From: Magnetovibrio blakemorei
GTDB lineage: Bacteria > Pseudomonadota > Alphaproteobacteria > Rhodospirillales > Magnetovibrionaceae
Assembly: GCF_001746755.1 (NCBI RefSeq)
Contig: NZ_MCGG01000007.1
Coordinates: 1-58,303, forward strand
Direction of reading: 5' to 3'
Length of the DNA: 58,303 nucleotides
Shown here: in pieces, positions 1 to 10,825 of the stretch
Layout: each line of letters begins with the position of its first letter
How positions within the stretch are numbered: position 1 is the first letter of the stretch
Translations under genes and position numbers: made by a program
The notes under the pieces: model-generated
Databases searched by the model: none
What the model was told of the DNA's origin: nothing
What the model saw: only the letters and a program-made list of their open reading frames with translations

Positions 1-567
1 GCAAATGACTGGATAAATTCAGCAGTTCCTAGGAACATTGGCTATACGCATTGGTGCTTGGCTGAAAGTGCATTGAAAAAACAGCAGCCTTCAGAATTTG
101 TTTCACACATGAAAGAGGCAATTTTGTTAACCAAGGAAGCTATTAGTCGTGCTGAGCCTGTTCGAGAGCGTAAGAACGAGCAACGTAAGGGGTTAAACAA
201 CATAACATATTTTGTGATGCGTGTTATGGAGCAACAAGAAAAAGGGATACCTAAGCTTGCCTCCAAGGTAATCCTTAAGAAATATATCACGGCCCTGGAA
301 GACATCATGAAACCAATGGATGGGGGTGTGGTTGATGTTTTTGCCCTAGATACACTTGCTTGGGCACACGGTTTTCTGGGGAATGTCCAAAAACGCGACG
401 AAATGCAAATGAAAACGGCTAAGGCAGTCTACGAACTTGCACAACGTAATGCAAATGAGCAAATAGTTACCTTTTCCAATTTAAAAACCTTTTTGAGGAA
501 AGACTTGCATGACATTGTTAACGGTGTCGCTGCAATTCTAAACCCTAGTTTAGCGGGAACGCCTTAG
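1..567 (+). CDS. Unrecognised protein, C-terminal part (gene enters from left)
   Basis: The reading frame is open from the first base of the window to a TAG stop, so the gene starts upstream and at least 188 codons are visible. The product is a soluble, mostly helical, charged protein with no signal peptide or membrane segment and no motif I recognise; the helical periodicity could fit a TPR-like fold but I cannot show repeats. The DNA is clearly richer in A and T than the housekeeping genes that follow, and codon choice differs (many AAA, TTA, ATA codons). This suggests acquired DNA. No neighbour within 1 kb shares its strand and composition. Confidence 0.6.
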   Translation, partial: ANDWINSAVPRNIGYTHWCLAESALKKQQPSEFVSHMKEAILLTKEAISRAEPVRERKNEQRKGLNNITYFVMRVMEQQEKGIPKLASKVILKKYITALEDIMKPMDGGVVDVFALDTLAWAHGFLGNVQKRDEMQMKTAKAVYELAQRNANEQIVTFSNLKTFLRKDLHDIVNGVAAILNPSLAGTP

Positions 568-760
568 TTTTGATCAACTTTTCAGTAAAACAACAATGCA
601 CTGAACAACACATTGTGATTGGCCTTATCAGTTATCCGTGCAATATTAGAACCAAGCTTTCATCAATATCCGGATCAAGCTTTAAGTGGAGGATTATGGA
701 ATGACCTTCAAACCTAATGGGGGAGACTGAGCTCATTTGAGTTCCTTTTAGTAATCAATA

Positions 761-796
761 ACTGCGGTAGGTACAGAGTGCTGCCGCAGTTTTTTG
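761..796 (+). terminator. Rho-independent terminator
   Basis: A 10-base stem (ACTGCGGTAG pairing with CTGCCGCAGT through one G-T wobble), a 10-base loop and a run of six T. It lies about 195 bases past the stop of the first gene. It could end that gene's transcript or a separate small RNA made in the gap. Confidence 0.8.
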
Positions 797-819
797 ACTC
801 TGGTTCAGTACTCCTTCAC

Positions 820-842
820 CCCCCACCTCAAAGAGTATGGTC
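820..842 (+). repeat. 23-bp direct repeat, copy 1
   Basis: It matches the copy at 1893-1915 at 21 of 23 positions, in the same orientation. The shared core reads CCACCNCAAAGAGTATG. The two copies sit on either side of the UPF0114 gene, about 1.07 kb apart. Confidence 0.7.
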
Positions 843-970
843 CTCTCGGAGTTACGGGAACAGTTTACCAAACCTCCGAGCTCTAAAACCGTCGTCACTT
901 TTGCCCCCCTTAAACGTAACCATAGGGTGTTCAGAATGCAAACGTTCTACTCGCGCCAGTGTGCTGCGCC

Positions 971-1054
971 GTGGATGGCTTCGGCGCTGCGCTTCTCGCC
1001 ATGACGTTCTTTTTTTCGTCATCGCGAGCTCCCATAGGGGGCGTGGCGATCCAG
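971..1054. repeat. Inverted pair of 36-bp palindromic repeat units
   Basis: The left unit (971-1006, minus orientation) and right unit (1017-1054, plus orientation) face each other across a T-rich 10-base spacer. Both carry the ends typical of the family found here: CGTCAT at the inner edge and GATCCAG or a near variant at the outer edge. The inner arms GCCATGACG and CGTCATCGC can form a hairpin. Related units lie at 1826-1861 and 20280-20315. Confidence 0.7.
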
Positions 1055-1191
1055 CGGTGGGCAGCGCCCTCGTCCTCGGTTACGGCGTCAGTTTACCAAG
1101 CTCACCCAAACCCGGACACCGTAACCCATCATCTCACCAAGCCCTCCACGATGAGGACGGCTTTTTCGGGTTTGGGGAAGGTGGATGCGAT

Positions 1192-1710
1192 TTAATGGGT
1201 GCTGTTTTTGATCGCGTGGGCTTTTTCCACCAGCAGGTCCATCAGCGCCAGCAACACGCCCGAAACCACGAACGTGATGTGGATGATCAGCATCGAATAC
1301 AGCGTTTCTTTTGACGTCTGCTCGATGGCCATGAAGGTGCGCAAAAGTTGAATGCCGGAAATGGCCACGATGGACGCAAGCAATTTGAGCTTGAGGCCGG
1401 AGAAGTCGACCTTGCCCATCCAGTCGGGCCGGTCTTCGTGCTCTCCGGTGTCAATCTTGGACACAAAATTCTCATATCCGGCGAAAATCACCATCAGCAG
1501 CAGATTGCCCGCCAGCGACAGATCGATCAGCGTCAGCACCGCCAGGATGACCGCGTTCTCGCTCATGGTGAACACGGCTGGCGCAACGTGGATCAACTCT
1601 TGGGAAAACTTCACCAAAAGCATCGCCAAAGCCACCACCAACCCCAAATAAAACGGCGCCATGATCCATCGGCTGGCGAAAATCAGACGTTCGAGATTGC
1701 GTTCGATCAT
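1192..1710 (-). CDS. UPF0114/YqhA family inner-membrane protein
   Basis: A 172-residue protein with three to four hydrophobic segments (about residues 12-35, 55-78, 108-128 and 143-162). The start MIERNLERLIFASRW and the segment around DWMGKVDFSGLK are typical of the UPF0114/TIGR00645 family, whose biochemical role is unknown. I chose the ATG at the family's conserved N-terminus. The same frame stays open a further 240 codons upstream, but that extension runs antisense over tpiA and looks nothing like a protein. It is convergent with the first gene and divergent from tpiA, and is flanked on both sides by dispersed repeats. Confidence 0.85.
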   Translation of the reverse strand: MIERNLERLIFASRWIMAPFYLGLVVALAMLLVKFSQELIHVAPAVFTMSENAVILAVLTLIDLSLAGNLLLMVIFAGYENFVSKIDTGEHEDRPDWMGKVDFSGLKLKLLASIVAISGIQLLRTFMAIEQTSKETLYSMLIIHITFVVSGVLLALMDLLVEKAHAIKNSTH

Positions 1711-1825
1711 GATGGGAGTGTCCTTCGCGTGGAGAGTATGATGTGAAGGCAGTAAATAATCTCGGTATTTGAAAACGCAATACGCCATAGATAATTTACC
1801 GCTCTGTGCGTCAAAGCGTGGCGTC

Positions 1826-1861
1826 CTGGATCGCTTTGGCGCTTTGCTTCGCGCCATGACG
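1826..1861 (-). repeat. 36-bp palindromic repeat unit, single copy
   Basis: Read on the minus strand it starts CGTCATGGCG and ends GCGATCCAG. It is 36 bases long, exactly like the unit at 20280-20315, and matches it at 29 of 36 positions. Differences mostly fall in pairs that keep the internal alternation of GCG and GAA. Confidence 0.75.
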
Positions 1862-1892
1862 GGCTGGGGGGCAGGAGAGGTAAACCATTTAT

Positions 1893-1915
1893 CCCCCACC
1901 CCAAAGAGTATGTTC
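1893..1915 (+). repeat. 23-bp direct repeat, copy 2
   Basis: Second copy of the element at 820-842, differing at two positions. It lies just outside the 36-bp unit and about 75 bases before the tpiA start. Confidence 0.7.
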
Positions 1916-1989
1916 TTGTCCGGGGCGGGTGTGGTAGAACTCCTCAACTTAATTTTCTCATAAATAATCGCTTTACGGGGGTAGACACC

Positions 1990-2748
1990 ATGACCGCACG
2001 CCGCACTTTGATCGCTGGCAATTGGAAGATGAACGGCTTGAGCGCGGACGCGAAGGCGTTGGCGGGGGGCTTGGCGGAGAAGTTGAAGGCTGCGGGCGAG
2101 GTGAATTTTGAAATGTTGGTGTGTCCGCCGGCCATCATGATCCCCGTTGTGGCAGCCGCCATTTCGGGTTCGACCATGCAGTTGGGTGGTCAAGACAATC
2201 ACATGAACGAAAAGGGTGCGCACACCGGCGATACCTCGGCAGCGATGCTGAAAGACGCGGGTTGCGGCTATGCCATCGTCGGCCATTCCGAACGCCGCAC
2301 CGATCATGGCGAAAGCGATGAGGTGGTGAAGGCCAAGGCGGCTGCGGCCCAGGCCAACGGCTTGGTGGCCGTGGTGTGCATCGGCGAAACTGAAGCCCAG
2401 CGCGACGCGGGCAAGACCTTGGACGTTAACGGTTCGCAAATTGCCGGTTCCGTGCCCGATGGTTCGACTTCAGCCAACACCGTGATCGCTTATGAGCCGG
2501 TTTGGGCCATTGGCACCGGACGCACGCCGACCAGCGCTGAAGTGCAAGACGTGCACGCCTTTATCCGCGCCGAATTGGCGAAAAAGATCGGCCAGGCGGA
2601 AGCGGACAAAACCCGAATTCTCTATGGCGGTTCCATGAATCCAAAAAATGCCAAAGAACTGTTGGCCCTGGCCGACGTGGACGGCGGCTTGATCGGCGGC
2701 GCCAGTTTGAAGGTCGACGACTTCTGGGCGGTCGCCCAAAGCGCCTAG
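1990..2748 (+). CDS. tpiA: Triosephosphate isomerase
   Basis: Interconverts dihydroxyacetone phosphate and glyceraldehyde 3-phosphate in glycolysis and gluconeogenesis, in the cytoplasm. The 252-residue length is normal. Catalytic residues are all visible: Asn11 and Lys13 in GNWKMN, His99 in VGHSERR, Glu169 in AYEPVWAIGTG, and the phosphate-binding YGGS at 212-215. A GGGG ribosome-binding stretch precedes the ATG. It begins a co-directional run with secG, pyrG, kdsA and eno, although strong hairpins separate tpiA from secG and secG from pyrG. Confidence 0.98.
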   Translation: MTARRTLIAGNWKMNGLSADAKALAGGLAEKLKAAGEVNFEMLVCPPAIMIPVVAAAISGSTMQLGGQDNHMNEKGAHTGDTSAAMLKDAGCGYAIVGHSERRTDHGESDEVVKAKAAAAQANGLVAVVCIGETEAQRDAGKTLDVNGSQIAGSVPDGSTSANTVIAYEPVWAIGTGRTPTSAEVQDVHAFIRAELAKKIGQAEADKTRILYGGSMNPKNAKELLALADVDGGLIGGASLKVDDFWAVAQSA

Positions 2749-2833
2749 GTTAGGTGCCTCGTTTGACGCCGAAAGGGTAAGTTTTCTCTAGCCAAAGCGG
2801 CTTTTTGGGACTACATACGGCGCAACGCAATAA

Positions 2834-2861
2834 AAGAGCCTGAGGATCGCCTCAGGCTCTT
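2834..2861 (+). terminator. Perfect 12-bp hairpin after tpiA
   Basis: AAGAGCCTGAGG pairs without a mismatch with its complement across a four-base ATCG loop. Only a weak T content follows, so it may be an inefficient terminator or an RNA-stabilising hairpin rather than a full stop. It lies 30 bases ahead of the secG start. Confidence 0.65.
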
Positions 2862-2891
2862 GCTTATGACTCTTTCATTGGAATTGAAGAT

Positions 2892-3245
2892 ATGCTCACC
2901 GTTTTGCTTGTCGTCCACGTCCTCGTTACCATCGCTTTGATTGGCATCGTTTTGGTGCAAAAAAGTGAAGGCGGCGCCTTGGGTATTGGTGGCGGCGGCG
3001 GTGGCGGCGGCATGGGTGGTTTCATGACCGGACGCGAAACTGCGAACCTGCTGACCCGCACCACGGCGATCCTGGCGACCTTGTTCATGACCTTGAGTTT
3101 GGCCATCGCCATCGTCACCGGCGCGAACAAAGAACCGACCTCAATTCTCGATTCGGCACCAACTCCGGTTCAATCGGCCCCGGCACCTGTTGCTCCCGAG
3201 GTTCCCGCAGAGCCTGTAGCACCCACCGCGCCGGTCGCAGAATAG
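2892..3245 (+). CDS. secG: Preprotein translocase subunit SecG
   Basis: Small accessory subunit of the SecYEG channel that exports unfolded proteins across the inner membrane. It has the family layout: a first membrane helix at residues 1-23, a cytoplasmic loop with a glycine run (about 32-43), a second helix at about 55-77, and a Pro/Ala-rich tail (85-117). The 117 residues are usual for alphaproteobacteria, which carry this low-complexity tail. The order tpiA-secG-pyrG is widely conserved in the class. Confidence 0.93.
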   Translation: MLTVLLVVHVLVTIALIGIVLVQKSEGGALGIGGGGGGGGMGGFMTGRETANLLTRTTAILATLFMTLSLAIAIVTGANKEPTSILDSAPTPVQSAPAPVAPEVPAEPVAPTAPVAE

Positions 3246-3288
3246 TCAAGAAATCCGGGGGTCTCACCCCATGAGCCCAGCACTTCGA

Positions 3289-3325
3289 GGGGGGCGGCAA
3301 ACAGATGCCGCCTCTTTCGTTTTAC
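3289..3325 (+). terminator. Terminator-like hairpin between secG and pyrG
   Basis: A GGCGGCA arm pairs with TGCCGCC, extended by two further pairs, and is followed by TCTTTCGTTTT. The loop is six bases. It would limit read-through from secG into pyrG, which therefore probably has its own promoter in the remaining 30 bases or depends on read-through. Confidence 0.6.
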
Positions 3326-3350
3326 ACGCCTTCAAACTTGGATATATTGA

Positions 3351-4991
<1,641 letters not shown>

Positions 4992-5046
4992 TGTTACGGC
5001 TTAAAATGCCGCAGAGGCTCGGCCTCTTAAGTCTGAATGGAAAAAG

Positions 5047-5889
5047 ATGATCCAAAACCGCGTCAACGTTGGAAATGTAACTTTTGGCAATGATTTGCCG
5101 TTGGCGTTGATCGCCGGACCGTGCCAGATGGAAAGCCGGGATCATGCCATGGAAATGGCGGCGGCGTGCCAGGAACTGACGGCCAAGCTGGGCATTGGCT
5201 TTATCTTTAAAACCTCATACGACAAAGCCAACCGGACGTCCTTGGGCGGTGTGCGCGGTTTGGGGCTGGCCAAGGCCATGGATGTGTTCGCCGACATCAA
5301 AGCCACCTTAAACGTCCCGGTGCTGACCGACGTGCATGAAATTGAGCACTGTAAAATCGCCGCAGAAGTCGTCGACGTGCTGCAAATTCCGGCATTCTTG
5401 TGCCGCCAAACCGACCTGTTGGTCGCCGCGGCCCAAACGGGCAAAGTCGTGAATGTCAAAAAGGGTCAGTTTTTGGCCCCGTGGGACATGAAAAATGTGG
5501 TCGCCAAAATCACCGACAGCGGCAATCGCAATGTCATGATTACGGAACGCGGCACCAGTTTTGGCTACAACACCTTGGTCACCGATATGCGCGGTCTGCC
5601 GCAGATGGCGGCGGACACGGGCATGCCGATTATTTTTGACGCCACCCATTCGGTGCAACAGCCGGGCGGGCAGGGCGGATCAAGCGGTGGAGATCGCCGC
5701 TTTGCGCCCGTGTTGGCACGGGCCGCCGTTGCGGTGGGCGTGGCGGGCGTCTTTATCGAAACCCACCAAGACCCAGACAACGCCCCGTCTGACGGGCCAA
5801 ACATGATTCCCCTGCGTGAATTATCGGGCGTTCTGGAAACATTGCTTGCGATTGATCGGGTGGCAAAAGCGCATCCGGTATCGCTCTAA
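5047..5889 (+). CDS. kdsA: 3-deoxy-8-phosphooctulonate (KDO-8-P) synthase
   Basis: Condenses phosphoenolpyruvate with arabinose 5-phosphate to KDO-8-phosphate for the lipopolysaccharide core. It is 280 residues long, with signature stretches IAGPCQMES, FKTSYDKANRTS and THQDPDNAPSDG. Cys26 in AGPC marks the metal-dependent class; the metal-free class has Asn there. His in DATHSVQQ and the Glu/Asp of IETHQDPD are the expected other metal ligands. It lies 28 bases ahead of eno, with no terminator between, so the two are probably co-transcribed. Confidence 0.97.
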   Translation: MIQNRVNVGNVTFGNDLPLALIAGPCQMESRDHAMEMAAACQELTAKLGIGFIFKTSYDKANRTSLGGVRGLGLAKAMDVFADIKATLNVPVLTDVHEIEHCKIAAEVVDVLQIPAFLCRQTDLLVAAAQTGKVVNVKKGQFLAPWDMKNVVAKITDSGNRNVMITERGTSFGYNTLVTDMRGLPQMAADTGMPIIFDATHSVQQPGGQGGSSGGDRRFAPVLARAAVAVGVAGVFIETHQDPDNAPSDGPNMIPLRELSGVLETLLAIDRVAKAHPVSL

Positions 5890-5914
5890 CGATTGATAGG
5901 AAGAGGATAGCTAA

Positions 5915-7198
<1,284 letters not shown>

Positions 7199-7210
7199 GT
7201 TTTTTATACA

Positions 7211-7246
7211 AAAAAACGGCCCCCTGTAATTGGGGGCCGTTTTTTG
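7211..7246 (+). terminator. Rho-independent terminator after eno
   Basis: An ACGGCCCCC arm pairs with GGGGGCCGT around a short AT-rich loop, with A residues before and T residues after the stem. The A and T tracts make it able to work in both directions. It begins 12 bases past the eno stop. Confidence 0.92.
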
Positions 7247-7289
7247 TTAGGTTGGCAGACGCTAAAATTTTAGAGAGCCATGATCCAAA

Positions 7290-7577
7290 ATGAATAAAAA
7301 ATACCTGATTGCGGTGGCCGCGTTGATCACGCTGTCGTTTGTTGTGTTCAACGTCTACGAATCATCGACAGGTGAGTTTAAGTGCTCAAATACCCAGGCC
7401 GTGATTTTGGACAAGGAAAGTAAAGTCCTTGACCCAACTCATCCCGCCTTTGAAGACAGACAGCGCCAAAAAATCCTCACGATGACCAAATACTGCACGA
7501 TTTATGCGGATCAATGCAGCACGTTTGCGTCGGAACAATCGCAACGGGTGCAAGAAATCTGCAAGGCCTATCCTTAA
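7290..7577 (+). CDS. Small secreted or membrane-anchored protein, unknown
   Basis: A 95-residue product. Residues 5-22 are hydrophobic (YLIAVAALITLSFVVFNV) after a Lys-Lys start, giving either an uncleaved membrane anchor or a poor signal peptide. The rest is hydrophilic and carries four cysteines (about positions 32, 68, 75 and 90), consistent with two disulfides in the periplasm. I recognise no family. It is the first gene of the block inserted between eno and ftsB and lies 43 bases ahead of the DUF4197 gene in the same direction. Confidence 0.55.
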   Translation: MNKKYLIAVAALITLSFVVFNVYESSTGEFKCSNTQAVILDKESKVLDPTHPAFEDRQRQKILTMTKYCTIYADQCSTFASEQSQRVQEICKAYP

Positions 7578-7620
7578 ATACACTCTCAAACCGCCCCAAA
7601 ATCTTATGGAGTTTGCTGTG

Positions 7621-8412
7621 ATGATGAAGCGTCTTGTCGGTCCGACGTTAGCGGCTATAACATTCACCGGGCTGGCCGTTCTGGCGGGACCGACGGTTGC
7701 CTTGGATTGGGGCGGTGCGCTGAAGGGTGCCCTGGATACGGTGACGCAGGACAAGGCATCGGGCACGGGCACGAGTGCGCGTGCTGGCACGGGTGCCGCT
7801 CTGGGGCTATCGACCCAAGAGTTGACGGCCGGGTTGAAGGAAGCTTTGCGGGTGGGGGCTGATACCGTAGCCAAACAATTGGGGGCCATTGATGGTTTTA
7901 ACTCTGATCCCACTGTACACATTCCTTTGCCCAAAGAACTTCAAGCCGTGCGCTCGACCTTGTCGCGCATTGGTTTGGCAAGTTTAGCCGATGAGGTTGA
8001 AATTAAGCTCAATCGCGGTGCGGAAGCAGCCATGCCTCAGGCCAAAAAACTGGTCGTGGACGCAATTGCCGCCATGAGTTTAGAAGACGCCAAAGCCATC
8101 TTCAATGGCCCCAAAGATGCCGCCACACAATACTTTCGCCGGGTCTCTGGCCCGGGCTTGGAGAAAACGGTGGCGCCCGTGATCAACCAGACCCTTCAAG
8201 ATGTCGGCGCGATTGCAGCCTACGACCAATTGGTCGGCCAATACAGCACGCTGCCTTTTGTGCTAGACTTAAAAGCCGACCTAACGGCCCATGCCACCCG
8301 CTTGGCCTTGGACGGTTTGTTTTTGTATTTGGCCCAAGAAGAAGCTGCCATCCGCGAAAACCCCGCCAAGCGCAGCAGTGAAATTCTGGCCAAGGTTTTC
8401 GGCGCCCATTGA
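7621..8412 (+). CDS. DUF4197 family exported protein
   Basis: A 263-residue protein with a signal peptide ending near LAGPTVA, so it is probably periplasmic. The body matches DUF4197: SGL-like LSTQELTAGLKEALRVG, a central IPLPKELQAVRSTL, MSLEDAKAIFNGPKDAATQYFRR, and LDGLFLYLAQEEAAIRENPA near the end. The function of the family is not known. I chose the ATG at 7621 because a GGAG lies nine bases before it; the frame is open further upstream into the preceding gene, but that part is not signal-like. Confidence 0.85.
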   Translation: MMKRLVGPTLAAITFTGLAVLAGPTVALDWGGALKGALDTVTQDKASGTGTSARAGTGAALGLSTQELTAGLKEALRVGADTVAKQLGAIDGFNSDPTVHIPLPKELQAVRSTLSRIGLASLADEVEIKLNRGAEAAMPQAKKLVVDAIAAMSLEDAKAIFNGPKDAATQYFRRVSGPGLEKTVAPVINQTLQDVGAIAAYDQLVGQYSTLPFVLDLKADLTAHATRLALDGLFLYLAQEEAAIRENPAKRSSEILAKVFGAH

Positions 8413-8528
8413 GGATGTCTGAGGTGTATACTCAGGCTGAAATGGTGTTATGATTCAGACCTGATCCAGGCATGATGTGGCGTTTGTTGTTTTGTTGACT
8501 AAACTGAAAACACCGGAGACCCGAGACC

Positions 8529-10733
8529 GTGAGCCGATTAACACGACAATCGATCAACCAACGGCTTTTGGCTGGTGGTTTTTTGTTGATGGTCGTCTTG
8601 ATGGTGGTTTTGGGCGTGGGGGCGCAGCGTGCGGCCCGAACCCTCAGTGAAGTCACGTCAGATCTCTACAATCACCCCTATACCGTCAGCACAGCGTTGC
8701 TCAAAGCCAATGCCGGCATTATTGCGATGCAGGGTTACATGAAAGATGTGACGTTAGCGCAAACGCCATTTGACTTGAGTAACGCCGTCGCGAACGTGGA
8801 TCGCAATGAAAAAGACGTTCTCAAACAGTTCGATATCGCCGAAGAGCGGTTCTTGGGCGACCCCGTGCTGATCATTGAGGCGCGGCGTGTTTTTGAAAAC
8901 TGGAAAGGCGTGCGCAACGAGACCATCAATTTGGTGATAGCAGGCTATTCGGGAACCGCCGCCGCGCTGACCAAAGAACGTGGGGCCGCGTACGTTTCCG
9001 GCATGTCGTTGATTATGGACAACCTGCTTTTGCAGGTGCAAGCCAAGGCCACCGAATTCATTGCCCACAGCGAAGAAGAACGCGCCAACTCTCAACGCTT
9101 CATCACCATTTTGATGGTGTCCGTTGTGGTCATCGGCATTTTTGTGGCGACGTTTGTTTATCTCAAAATTCGCCAAGGGGCGCGTGAATTGATGCGGGCG
9201 AATAGCTTGATGTATGGGGTGGTCAATGGCTCACCCGATGCGATGCTGCTTCAAGAAGGGGAGCACTATATCGATTGCAATCCGGCGTCGCTGTCGATGA
9301 TCGGCTTCAAAAGACCCATCGACATATACAATGCGCGCCCCGCCGACCTTTCCCCACCCTTCCAAGCGGATGGTCGTCCTTCTGTAGAAAAGGCGGCCGA
9401 GTATATTGAAGAGGCGAGAGAAAAGGGCAGCAAGCGTTATGAATGGCTTCATAAGCGCGCAAACGGGGAGGTCTTCCCCGTTGAAGTTCTGTTGACGGCC
9501 TTAGATTTTGAAGGTCGTGATTTGCTGCATGTGGTGTGGCGCGATATTACGGAACGCAAACAGGCTGAGACCCAATTGCGCATTGCCAAAGAAGACGCCG
9601 AAATGGCCAACCGAGCCAAATCGGAGTTTTTGGCTTCTATGAGCCATGAACTGCGCACGCCGCTGAATGCGGTGATCGGTTTTGCCCAGATGATCAAGTT
9701 CGATCCGAAAAGTGATCTCAAAGCGCGTCAGATTGAATACCTTGATCACATTGAAGAAGGCGGCACCCACTTGCTGCGTCTGATCAATGATATTTTGGAC
9801 TTGTCCAAGGTCGAAGCGTATCAAACCGAATTGTACTTGACCGATATGAAGGTCTTTGACGCGGTTGAAAGCTGCGTTGCTTTGAGTGTGCCGTTGGGCT
9901 TGGCGCGAAAGATTGAAATCGAAAACACAATTGTCGATGAAGCGCCCATTGTGCTGCGCACGGACCCGATCCGGTTTAAGCAAGTTTTTCTGAACCTGCT
10001 GTCCAATGCCATCAAATACAACAAAATTGGCGGTTCCGTGAAGGTGCGCGGAGACATAACGGAAGATGGTTTTTATCGTATTTCGGTGACCGACACGGGG
10101 GTCGGCATTTCAGAAGAAGACTATCCGGGGCTATTTTTGATGTTTCACCGTCTTGGCGCCAATCCGTTGATTTCCAGCGAAGGCACTGGCATTGGCCTGG
10201 CGGTGACAAAGTTCTTGGTTGAACGCATGGCGGGACGCATCGGTGTCGAAAGCATCGTGGGCGAGGGGAGTACATTTTGGTTTGAACTGCCCTTGGCGTC
10301 CAATTCGGATGTGGTGATTTGGGATGATGAATTGCGCGTTGGTGTCGATGCCTTGGATAAAGATCATCAGGTGATTATCGCCTTGATGAACAGAACCGCT
10401 CATACGTCGCTGGATCAGCAAGAGCTTGATCTTGTGGTTAAGGAACTGGTCGAATACACCCATTATCACTTCAAACGTGAAGAAGCGCTGATGCAAAGCT
10501 TTCAGTATCCGGGTTTGAAAGAGCATCGCGCTCAACACCGCGATTTGATCACGCATGTGAACGCCTTAGCCAAAAAATGGCGGAAAAATCACGATCCTGA
10601 ATTGCTTCTTGATCTTCGAAATTTTCTGCGTGAATGGTGGATCGGTCACATCGTATCGGTGGATATCGACATTCGTGAATTCGTTCCCGTTGAGCATGGC
10701 GCCGTGCGTGACGTTCTTGACTCCATCAAATAA
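8529..10733 (+). CDS. Membrane sensor histidine kinase with C-terminal hemerythrin domain
   Basis: A 734-residue sensor. Order of parts: membrane helix (12-32); periplasmic four-helix bundle of the MCP type (about 33-190, with [19 protein letters not shown] and MKDVTLA); second helix (192-213); PAS domain (about 226-345, ending WRDITERK); HisKA with phospho-acceptor His373 in SMSHELRTP; ATPase with Asn493, DTGVG (522-526) and GTGIGL (552-557); and bacteriohemerythrin (about 600-718). All seven di-iron ligands are readable: His613, His647, Glu651, His666, His670, His707, Asp712. Hemerythrins bind oxygen reversibly, so oxygen or iron/redox sensing is the likely role (inference). There is no HAMP, no receiver domain and no adjacent response regulator. 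The start is GTG. Confidence 0.93.
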   Translation: MSRLTRQSINQRLLAGGFLLMVVLMVVLGVGAQRAARTLSEVTSDLYNHPYTVSTALLKANAGIIAMQGYMKDVTLAQTPFDLSNAVANVDRNEKDVLKQFDIAEERFLGDPVLIIEARRVFENWKGVRNETINLVIAGYSGTAAALTKERGAAYVSGMSLIMDNLLLQVQAKATEFIAHSEEERANSQRFITILMVSVVVIGIFVATFVYLKIRQGARELMRANSLMYGVVNGSPDAMLLQEGEHYIDCNPASLSMIGFKRPIDIYNARPADLSPPFQADGRPSVEKAAEYIEEAREKGSKRYEWLHKRANGEVFPVEVLLTALDFEGRDLLHVVWRDITERKQAETQLRIAKEDAEMANRAKSEFLASMSHELRTPLNAVIGFAQMIKFDPKSDLKARQIEYLDHIEEGGTHLLRLINDILDLSKVEAYQTELYLTDMKVFDAVESCVALSVPLGLARKIEIENTIVDEAPIVLRTDPIRFKQVFLNLLSNAIKYNKIGGSVKVRGDITEDGFYRISVTDTGVGISEEDYPGLFLMFHRLGANPLISSEGTGIGLAVTKFLVERMAGRIGVESIVGEGSTFWFELPLASNSDVVIWDDELRVGVDALDKDHQVIIALMNRTAHTSLDQQELDLVVKELVEYTHYHFKREEALMQSFQYPGLKEHRAQHRDLITHVNALAKKWRKNHDPELLLDLRNFLREWWIGHIVSVDIDIREFVPVEHGAVRDVLDSIK

Positions 10734-10825
10734 TGGTGTTTTCACAGCTTTCTGTGAGAATCATTTCCCAATGCTTGTAAGCGTGCTAGAGTCCTTTTGC
10801 GCCAAAGGGATAGGGGAGACCATCC

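Larger units (their letters stand above)
568..1191. other. Gene-free stretch with terminator and repeats
   Basis: Between the stop of the first gene and the stop of the UPF0114 gene I see no credible coding sequence. The first 190 bases are AT-rich and end in a rho-independent terminator. A ribosome-binding-like GGAGG near 687 precedes only tiny frames, one of nine codons starting at 701. The second half is GC-rich and holds a 23-bp dispersed repeat and a pair of inverted 36-bp repeat units. A 178-codon open frame on the plus strand here has no recognisable product and spans the repeats, so I do not call it. Confidence 0.55.

Noticed and set aside
778-1314. Open frame of 178 codons on the plus strand in the left gap
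   Set aside because: Begins inside a terminator, crosses the repeat units and ends antisense to the UPF0114 gene; no family or ribosome site.
1711-2439. N-terminal extension of the UPF0114 frame across tpiA
   Set aside because: The extra 243 codons are antisense to tpiA and low in protein-like features; the family's own start is at 1710.
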